Translations under genes and position numbers: made by a program
Assembly: GCF_004366355.1 (NCBI RefSeq)
Contig: NZ_SODV01000002.1
Location: 1,156,768-1,220,767 of the forward strand
Direction of reading: 5' to 3'
Origin: Dinghuibacter silviterrae
Lineage (GTDB): Bacteria; Bacteroidota; Bacteroidia; Chitinophagales; Chitinophagaceae
DNA: 64,000 nucleotides
Notes under the pieces: generated by a model
What the model saw: only the letters and a program-made list of their open reading frames with translations
Told to the model about the DNA's origin: nothing
Databases searched by the model: none
In this document: positions 59,901-64,000 of the stretch, in pieces
Layout: each line of letters begins with the position of its first letter
Position numbering within the stretch: position 1 is the stretch's first letter

Positions 59901-60034
59901 TCGACGGGCTGCTACTGACGGCCAAAAGCGTAGACGGGTTGACGTTCCTGCGGAACAAAGTCGTTGTGCGGGGAGAGGCCAAGGGGGCGCCTTTCCGGAT
60001 AACCGATTGCGCGGATGTGCGGTTGCAGGACTAA
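56963..60034 (+). CDS. Two-domain secreted glycosidase: six-hairpin-like domain fused to GH110-like beta-helix
   Basis: A 1023-residue protein with a signal peptide (WFWLASVVAVCGTAAAQ). Residues ~20-500 form a helical-barrel-like glycosidase domain (SALPPRDAFCMRDVSHQSVG, NLDANFDVLWATWRLAAWTG, GVSPIPGTRTVTTLYRH). Residues ~510-1023 are a right-handed beta-helix resembling GH110 alpha-1,3-galactosidases: LCLENVHHLVVEGHHTLLVL, DITIKDLRVDYDRPTMSEMT and FSGCKGSILLDSCCTKGSHD then DAVNVHGTHLRIV, with candidate catalytic Asp residues. GH110 removes alpha-1,3-linked galactose. The fusion is unusual; the first domain's specificity is unknown. Confidence 0.8.
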   Translation: MKKWFWLASVVAVCGTAAAQGVRFCGSDTALVRAFAWAKTQALHYKGKPGDPVGPWYESALPPRDAFCMRDVSHQSVGAAILGLDAANKNMLTLFAQNMSAEKNWCSYWEMNKHGVPAPEDYRSDKEFWYNLDANFDVLWATWRLAAWTGDSSYYTAPVFRNFQEQTADAYINSWVLQPDSLLTRPAHPNAPTPFHEEDAFDRCRGLPSYSEGIPDMKMGVDLVAALYRGLETYSEILKQRGEPAGGFTQRAQQYRTRLESDWWSDSLGRYRTWYSTGNQFGIGEGETFLLWFDALQDTARIRRTVDHLASVRWNVENTSYLPYLFYREGFWDTGRNTILYLADPGTARREYPEVSFGVVQAVVLGLMGVSPIPGTRTVTTLYRHRGPGSAWLEDLPVLGTTLTIRHLSPRESSVTNTGKKRVIWRAQFSGLYTSARVGAKMLPAQRFTDKWGRDISYVDVPLDAGQQASVQVSQVGLVSVVTDPLKNGSPALKKAAEACKGARVLSLPGGRIDLWPEGSVQKELYISNATEDDTLPKIKHIALCLENVHHLVVEGHHTLLVLHGKMVSFALLHCSDITIKDLRVDYDRPTMSEMTIQSIRPDQADVLIHPDSRYRIDSAGRIHFYGDGWETRDFHTIVYDPAGETMRYSSFQPFRESRASDFESRASSAGSSRVLFQGDFSKAGLHAGEVLTVRDPYRDNAGVFIDRSRNVTLAGVDMYYMHGLGIVSQYSENLCFKGVHVTPSHGRVVSAFADCFHFSGCKGSILLDSCCTKGSHDDAVNVHGTHLRIVSAANTATVRVRFMHPQTWGFEAFYPGDSIAYIDPQTLLPIGCGIVRSARLINRREIELRLQTKPQSPVRTGDCIENITWTPDVTIRHCRFERTDTRGVLVTTRRKVLIEDNTFYRTGMHAILIADDALSWFESGAVRDVTIRRNRFIGCGYNDAPDDYVISVAPENKKIVTGSFVHHNIRIEDNEFDTVDGLLLTAKSVDGLTFLRNKVVVRGEAKGAPFRITDCADVRLQD

Positions 60035-60089
60035 TGAGCAGAAAGGATGCGCTAATTTGCGAAATGACGCCGATTCCAGCCAATTTTTG

Positions 60090-60097
60090 TATATTTG
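60090..60097 (+). promoter_or_regulatory. Probable -7 element (TAnnTTTG) of the DUF433 gene
   Basis: TATATTTG ends 6 nt before the ATG at 60104. A TTG start at 60095 would lie inside the box, so the ATG is preferred. Confidence 0.45.
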
Positions 60098-60103
60098 TTG
60101 ACA

Positions 60104-60346
60104 ATGACACCGCAGCAAAAAATATTGCTTGAGCGTATCACCATCGTTCCTGGCCTCATGAGCGGAAAGCCCACCATCCGCGGATTGCGGTTTCCGGCCG
60201 GGGATGTATTGGAGCTCCTGGCAAGCGGTCTCAGCGAAGTGGAGATTCTTGAACAGCATCCCTTACTAGAAAAAGAGGACATACAGGCGGCGTTGCTTTA
60301 TGCCTCCCTAAAAATGAAAAATACGCTGGTCATTCATGCCGCCTGA
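60104..60346 (+). CDS. DUF433 family antitoxin-like protein
   Basis: An 80-residue protein. ITIVPGLMSGKPTIRGLRFP, then AGDVLELLASGLSEVEILEQ and HPLLEKEDIQAALLYASLKM, match DUF433 (PF04255), a small winged-helix-like family that pairs with PIN-like toxins. The paired toxin gene downstream overlaps by 11 bp but is broken. DUF433 proteins usually bind their own promoter; none of the sequence here shows that directly. Confidence 0.88.
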   Translation: MTPQQKILLERITIVPGLMSGKPTIRGLRFPAGDVLELLASGLSEVEILEQHPLLEKEDIQAALLYASLKMKNTLVIHAA

Positions 60347-60686
60347 CTGGGAGATATAGCTCGACACCAACATTTCGCCGGCGATCGCCAAATGGATGAG
60401 CGAACACACCGGCATCACTGTCAGGTCGTCTTATACCTAGTCCCTTCACTACGAAACAGACCTTTCAATTTATCAGCGTGCACGTGACCACGGGAAGGTG
60501 ATACTGCTCTCCAAAGACGCCGACTTCCCCGAATTGATCAGCCGCTTGGGTGCTCCTCCGAAATTGATTACCGTAAAAATTGGCAACTGCGATAACAGAA
60601 CATTATGGGACTTCCTCCGTCCCGTTATTCTGGACGCCGTGAATGTCCTGGTATCATCAGATACCGACATCATCGAGCTGGATTGA
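60336..60686 (+). pseudogene. DUF5615-like (PIN-like) toxin gene with two in-frame TAG codons
   Basis: From the ATG at 60336 one frame runs to the TGA at 60684 and reads like a DUF5615 toxin: LDTNISPAIAKWMSEHTG, RAREHGKVILLSKDADFPEL, then SRLGAPPKLITVKIGNCDNR. It is interrupted by TAG at 60357-60359 (where relatives have IWLD, so probably a Trp codon TGG changed to TAG) and TAG at 60438-60440. There is no frameshift, and the region outside the two stops looks unchanged. The 62-residue open part from 60498 lacks the N-terminal acidic residue of the active site. The toxin is probably dead while its antitoxin survives. Confidence 0.8.
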
Positions 60687-60696
60687 ACGGATCTGT

Positions 60697-60704
60697 TAAT
60701 TTTG
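60697..60704 (+). promoter_or_regulatory. Probable -7 element (TAnnTTTG) of the Crp/Fnr gene
   Basis: TAATTTTG ends 4 nt before the ATG at 60709, implying a leaderless transcript. Confidence 0.45.
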
Positions 60705-60708
60705 CCCC

Positions 60709-61287
60709 ATGACCCCCGATCTCCTCCTCTCCAACATCCGCCAACACATCCCCTTGGATGAGGCCGAATCCGAATTCCTCCTCTCCGTCCTCATACCCCG
60801 CCCCTTCAAACAGGGTGAACTCATCGTGAGGGCCGGCGACCCCGCCCGCCACCTGATGTTTGTCGACACCGGCTACCTGATGACCTATTACACGGACACG
60901 AACGGGGAGGATCACGTCATTCAGTTTTCGGGAGAGGGCTGGTGGGCCGGTGACATTCATTGCCTGAGCGAATACACCACTACCCGGTATTCCTCCAGGG
61001 GCATGAGCGGGGGAGAGGTGTTGTTGCTCCCCAAGCTGGCGCTGGAGCAGCTATTGAGCAACTACACAAAGTTCGAGCGGTACTTCCGGATCATTTTCCA
61101 AAAGGGATTCATGCGGCAGCAACTGCGTTACATCGAAGGCCATTCCACCTCGGCCGAGGAACGGTACCAGTCTTTTATACAGGCGTATCCTTCGATCGCT
61201 CAAACCGTGCCACAGAAATATATCGCGTCTTACCTCGGCATTACGCCGGAATTCCTCAGCAAAATCCGGAAGAGGCTGGCGTCTTAA
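60709..61287 (+). CDS. Crp/Fnr family transcriptional regulator
   Basis: A 192-residue Crp/Fnr-type protein. The cyclic-nucleotide-binding-like barrel shows FKQGELIVRAGDPARHLMFV, DTGYLMTYYTDTNGEDHVIQ and EGWWAGDIHCLSEYTTTRYS; the C-terminal end has the helix-turn-helix IAQTVPQKYIASYLGITPEF, LSKIRKRLAS. No Fe-S Cys cluster like that of Fnr is present. The signal is unknown. A cytoplasmic YceI gene lies 85 bp downstream and may be its target. Confidence 0.9.
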   Translation: MTPDLLLSNIRQHIPLDEAESEFLLSVLIPRPFKQGELIVRAGDPARHLMFVDTGYLMTYYTDTNGEDHVIQFSGEGWWAGDIHCLSEYTTTRYSSRGMSGGEVLLLPKLALEQLLSNYTKFERYFRIIFQKGFMRQQLRYIEGHSTSAEERYQSFIQAYPSIAQTVPQKYIASYLGITPEFLSKIRKRLAS

Positions 61288-61372
61288 TCTAGTTCAATGT
61301 CAAAAAGGGTATTTCTTAACCTGCTTTACCACCGGGGGAGCCGGAAGGGCCTACTTTGCAAAAAAAATAAGT

Positions 61373-61882
61373 ATGACAACATGGATCATTGACCCCGGAC
61401 ATTCGGAACTACAATTCAAAGTAAAACACCTCGCCATCGCCAACGTTACCGGAAGGTTCAGGGTATTTAAGGGTGAGGTTCGCTGCCCGGAGGAGGGCTT
61501 TGACGGCGCAGCGGTACATGTAACACTCGAAGCGGCCAGCATCGATACGAACAATCCTCAGCGGGACGGACACCTGGCATCCCCCGACTTCCTGGATGCG
61601 GTCCTCTTTCCCGAAATCGTTTTCGTTGGCCAATTGTATGCAGAAAAGCTTACGGGGGAACTGTCCATAAAAGACGTAGGACGGAGTGTCAGCCTTGACG
61701 TGGAGCCTGCCGGTGTGGGTATCGGGCGGTTCGGCGATACCCGTGCGGGCTTCGAGGTACGGGGCAAGATAGACCGGAAGGACTTCGGGCTTACCTTTAA
61801 TGTGTTGGCGGAAGGCGGCGGATTGGTCCTCGGAGATACCATCGCCCTGAACTTTGATATTGAGTTGATAAAATCACACTAG
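61373..61882 (+). CDS. YceI family protein, cytoplasmic
   Basis: A 169-residue YceI protein lacking a signal peptide. It begins MTTWIIDPGHSELQFKVKHL, followed by the family strands VTGRFRVFKGEVRCPE, GHLASPDFLDAVLFPEIVFV, LTGELSIKDVGRSVSLDVEP and KIDRKDFGLTFNVLAEGGGL. It should bind an isoprenoid-type lipid in its barrel. Unlike the YceI at 8.6 kb it stays in the cytoplasm. It follows the Crp/Fnr gene on the same strand; such pairs occur elsewhere in Bacteroidota. Confidence 0.9.
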   Translation: MTTWIIDPGHSELQFKVKHLAIANVTGRFRVFKGEVRCPEEGFDGAAVHVTLEAASIDTNNPQRDGHLASPDFLDAVLFPEIVFVGQLYAEKLTGELSIKDVGRSVSLDVEPAGVGIGRFGDTRAGFEVRGKIDRKDFGLTFNVLAEGGGLVLGDTIALNFDIELIKSH

Positions 61883-61976
61883 CGTTTTTTTTGCATTTAA
61901 AGCATTTAGCAATATATTTACTTAACCTTCTTTACGTATTACTGGAGTAGACGCTCTGGTTAATAGGCTGCTTTTG

Positions 61977-62576
61977 ATGTCTGCTGAAAAGATCTATAGT
62001 GACCGCCGGCTGGTCGAGCAAATCTCGAAAGGCGATGAAAATGCGTTCCAGCAATTGTTCGATCGTTATAATGACCGGCTTCTACATTATATATATGGTA
62101 TCGTTAAGTCGAAAGAGATCTCCGAGGAGATCGTCATGGACGTATTCATGAAGATCTGGCTGGGAAAAGACATCGTGGACCGGATCAAGAACTTCGATGC
62201 CTTTCTCTTCCGGGTGGCGTATAACAAGTCCATCGATTTTTTGCGCGGGGTCTCCCGGGATCTCAAGTTCAGGGATATGGTGTGGGAGGAAGTGCAGATC
62301 GCCAGCGGTTCAAAGGCAGACGACCAACTGCTGACCAGGGAATACGAGAATAAACTGCGGGAAGCCATCGGGCTCCTCCCGCCCCAGCGCCGGCTGGTGT
62401 ATCAATTGAGCCGGGAAAAGGGGTTTTCCCACCTGGACATTGCCCGGCAACTCCAGCTTTCCAAGCACACGGTAAGTAATCATGTTGTTGAATCTCAAAG
62501 ATTTATAAGGGCCTATCTGACCCATCACCTGGACATTACCGTCCTTCTTGCCATTTGCGCAGCGGAAAGCCTCTAA
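61977..62576 (+). CDS. RNA polymerase ECF sigma factor (FecI-like)
   Basis: A 199-residue ECF sigma factor. Region 2: FQQLFDRYNDRLLHYIYGIV, EEIVMDVFMKIWLGKD, AFLFRVAYNKSIDFLRGVSR. Region 4: LPPQRRLVYQLSREKGFSHL then DIARQLQLSKHTVSNHVVES. The ATG at 61977 is preferred over the in-frame TTG at 61974. A FecR anti-sigma gene follows 105 bp later and a TonB receptor probably after that, the standard cell-surface signalling arrangement for glycan PULs. Confidence 0.92.
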   Translation: MSAEKIYSDRRLVEQISKGDENAFQQLFDRYNDRLLHYIYGIVKSKEISEEIVMDVFMKIWLGKDIVDRIKNFDAFLFRVAYNKSIDFLRGVSRDLKFRDMVWEEVQIASGSKADDQLLTREYENKLREAIGLLPPQRRLVYQLSREKGFSHLDIARQLQLSKHTVSNHVVESQRFIRAYLTHHLDITVLLAICAAESL

Positions 62577-62681
62577 GGCCGGGGGAAAAAAATCTTAAAA
62601 AAAAGTTAACGGAGACTAGTTGTTCCTTCCTTTTCCATCGTCTATTACTTGATAACTTTCTTCAAAGGGATTGTAATAGAC

Positions 62682-63902
62682 ATGAGAAGATCTACAACGG
62701 CTTCTTCACTGCATGATTTGCTGGAGAAGTACCGAACAAATACCTGTACCCGGGCCGAAATGGAAGAACTGTTCCAGACGGTCCGGCACCAGGACAAACG
62801 GGAACTTTTCCGGGAACTCCGCAAGCAGTGGGAGCAAGCGGGTGAAGGTACACCCAGCCAGGACCTGGACCGCCGGTTCAGGCTGCTCATGGATCGTTTG
62901 CGCGAGCCGGGATCAGCCACGGGGGTGCAGGAGGTGTTGCCGCGATGGAAAAGGATAAGGAACCGCAGGCGCCAGCAGGCCGCTGCTGTTTGTTTGTTCT
63001 TGCTGCTCGGAGGAGCGGCCATTATCCTAAAACGGCCCACCGCGAAAAAGCCTGTCGAGGCAGCAGTCAAACACAATGACGTTAAGCCCGGGGGCAACAA
63101 AGCACGGTTGACGCTGGCCGACGGCTCTTCGATTATATTGGACAGCGCCGGTAATGGCACACTGTCCCAACAAGGCACATCCCGTGTCATCAAACTGACC
63201 AACGGCCGGCTTGCCTACCGGTTGTCCCGCGGGGGCGTTGATACTGCCCCGGTTTTCAATACTATTTCAACACCCAGGGGTGGACAATACGAGCTGGAAT
63301 TGCCGGATGGCACAAAGGTCTGGCTGGACGCCGGTTCGTCGCTCCGTTTCCCCACCGCATTCCCGGGGAACAGCCGGGCTGTGCAACTGACCGGGGAAGC
63401 CTACTTCGAGGTTGCCCCTCATCCGCACCAACCCTTTGTCATTAGCGTTTTCTCCCGTGTTCCGGGTCAGGGTGATACGCTTCAGAATATCAAGGTACTG
63501 GGAACGGCGTTCAATGTCATGGCTTATGCCGATGAGCCCTTGTTGAAGACAACGCTGGTGGACGGCGCGGTGCGCATCGACAATCACCTGTTAAAGCCCG
63601 GCGAGCAGGCACAATGGGGCCATGCAAGTGGCGTACAAGTGGTCACGGACGCGGACGTGGAAGCCGCCGTCGCCTGGAAGAACGGCTATTTCAACTTTAA
63701 TAAAGCCGACATACAAACCGTCATGCGGCAACTGTCCCGTTGGTACGACGTGGAGGTCAGCTTCAGGGGCGATGCCATGAGCGATAAGATTTTCTTTGGC
63801 GGGATACAAAGGAACCTGCCCCTTTCCTCCGTATTCAGCATTCTGGAGCGGAGCGGCGTCAAGTTCACCATCGACGGCCGGAAGGTCGTCGTCGATTTAT
63901 AA
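62682..63902 (+). CDS. FecR family anti-sigma factor
   Basis: A 406-residue FecR protein. The cytoplasmic N-terminal region (~1-95; SSLHDLLEKYRTNTCTRAEM) ends at a membrane helix (RQQAAAVCLFLLLGGAAIIL). The periplasmic FecR domain has ISTPRGGQYELELPDGTKVW, LDAGSSLRFPTAFPGNSRAV, LTGEAYFEVAPHPHQPFVIS and LKTTLVDGAVRIDNHLLKPG, followed by the DUF4974 end (FNKADIQTVMRQLSRWYDVE, VFSILERSGVKFTI). It holds the ECF sigma factor until the partner TonB receptor signals. The ATG at 62682 is preferred over one at 62649. Confidence 0.95.
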   Translation: MRRSTTASSLHDLLEKYRTNTCTRAEMEELFQTVRHQDKRELFRELRKQWEQAGEGTPSQDLDRRFRLLMDRLREPGSATGVQEVLPRWKRIRNRRRQQAAAVCLFLLLGGAAIILKRPTAKKPVEAAVKHNDVKPGGNKARLTLADGSSIILDSAGNGTLSQQGTSRVIKLTNGRLAYRLSRGGVDTAPVFNTISTPRGGQYELELPDGTKVWLDAGSSLRFPTAFPGNSRAVQLTGEAYFEVAPHPHQPFVISVFSRVPGQGDTLQNIKVLGTAFNVMAYADEPLLKTTLVDGAVRIDNHLLKPGEQAQWGHASGVQVVTDADVEAAVAWKNGYFNFNKADIQTVMRQLSRWYDVEVSFRGDAMSDKIFFGGIQRNLPLSSVFSILERSGVKFTIDGRKVVVDL

Positions 63903-63916
63903 CAAACCTTCTAAAC

Positions 63917-64000
63917 ATGCGTCCAATTGCCATTCGTAGACTGCTGCCCCAGGGGCGGAAGCTATCGTCAGCTGCTATGAGAATCGTAAAACTAATCGGG
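63917..64000 (+). CDS. Start of a probable TonB-dependent (SusC-like) receptor, cut by the right edge
   Basis: Twenty-eight codons from ATG 63917 (MRPIAIRRLLPQGRKLSSAA) stay open to the window end. The basic, signal-anchor-like start and the position 14 bp after fecR fit the first residues of a SusC-like receptor, which normally follows an ECF/FecR pair. No family motif is inside the window, so this is mainly inference from context. Confidence 0.5.
   Translation, partial: MRPIAIRRLLPQGRKLSSAAMRIVKLIG

Noticed and set aside
60498-60686. A functional 62-residue toxin from the open part of the DUF5615-like frame
   Set aside because: The upstream region, though split by two TAG codons, clearly belongs to the same conserved frame and carries the N-terminal LDxxxSP motif, so a short functional protein is unlikely.

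Overview
The window is chromosomal DNA of a moderately high-GC member of the Bacteroidota, most likely family Chitinophagaceae. The evidence is a SusC/SusD pair, ECF sigma factors next to FecR and other membrane partners, type 9 secretion sorting domains of both type A and type B, the futalosine menaquinone enzyme MqnA, TAnnTTTG promoter boxes and little use of Shine-Dalgarno sites. Species cannot be named from the sequence.

Layout. (1) 1-5.6 kb: a partial methyltransferase, a B12-binding radical SAM enzyme, an amidohydrolase and three glycan-assembly enzymes (GT9, GT4, an initiating sugar-phosphate transferase). (2) 5.7-10 kb: an ECF sigma factor translationally coupled to a protein with an inner-membrane anchor and an outer-membrane barrel, then an OB-fold protein, a haem lipoprotein, a periplasmic YceI protein and a DUF5777 barrel. 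(3) 10-19.8 kb: T9SS cargo proteins, a CheY-like regulator, an acyl-CoA carboxylase beta subunit, YraN, PurB, MqnA and a LamG-fold lipoprotein. (4) 19.8-27.4 kb: a second surface-glycan block with two methyltransferases, a GT9, three GT2 enzymes and a large YfhO-type membrane protein. (5) 27.5-32 kb: a TrpXYZ-like ABC importer. (6) 32-35.1 kb: a tight minus-strand operon of nucleoside phosphorylase, dapF, a CorA-like protein and a NUDIX hydrolase. (7) 35.2-41 kb: tRNA-Cys, then an AT-richer accessory island with a MntA/HepT toxin-antitoxin pair, a TetR-controlled membrane protein, a PLD-like nuclease operon and several unknown genes.

(8) 41.0-47.3 kb holds the most interesting locus. Three tandem, very short genes encode 51-57 residue peptides with a conserved leader ending in Gly-Gly and a cysteine-free 15-residue core built on PRPPLxIxxR. 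They lie directly downstream, on the same strand, of a HlyD-type adaptor and a peptidase-containing (C39) ABC transporter, which in turn follow two alpha/beta hydrolases and an unrecognised protein. A strong terminator closes the array. This looks like a dedicated double-glycine peptide export system whose product class I cannot match to a known RiPP family.

(9) 47.5-60 kb: a polysaccharide utilisation locus (SusC, SusD, GntR regulator, SSS symporter, two secreted glycosidase-like proteins, one fused to a GH110-like beta-helix). An identical 19-bp tandem-repeat site lies just after the promoters of both halves and is probably the GntR operator. (10) 60-64 kb: a DUF433 antitoxin with a toxin gene broken by two in-frame TAG codons, a Crp/Fnr regulator with a cytoplasmic YceI protein, and an ECF sigma/FecR pair leading into a probable new SusC gene cut by the window edge.
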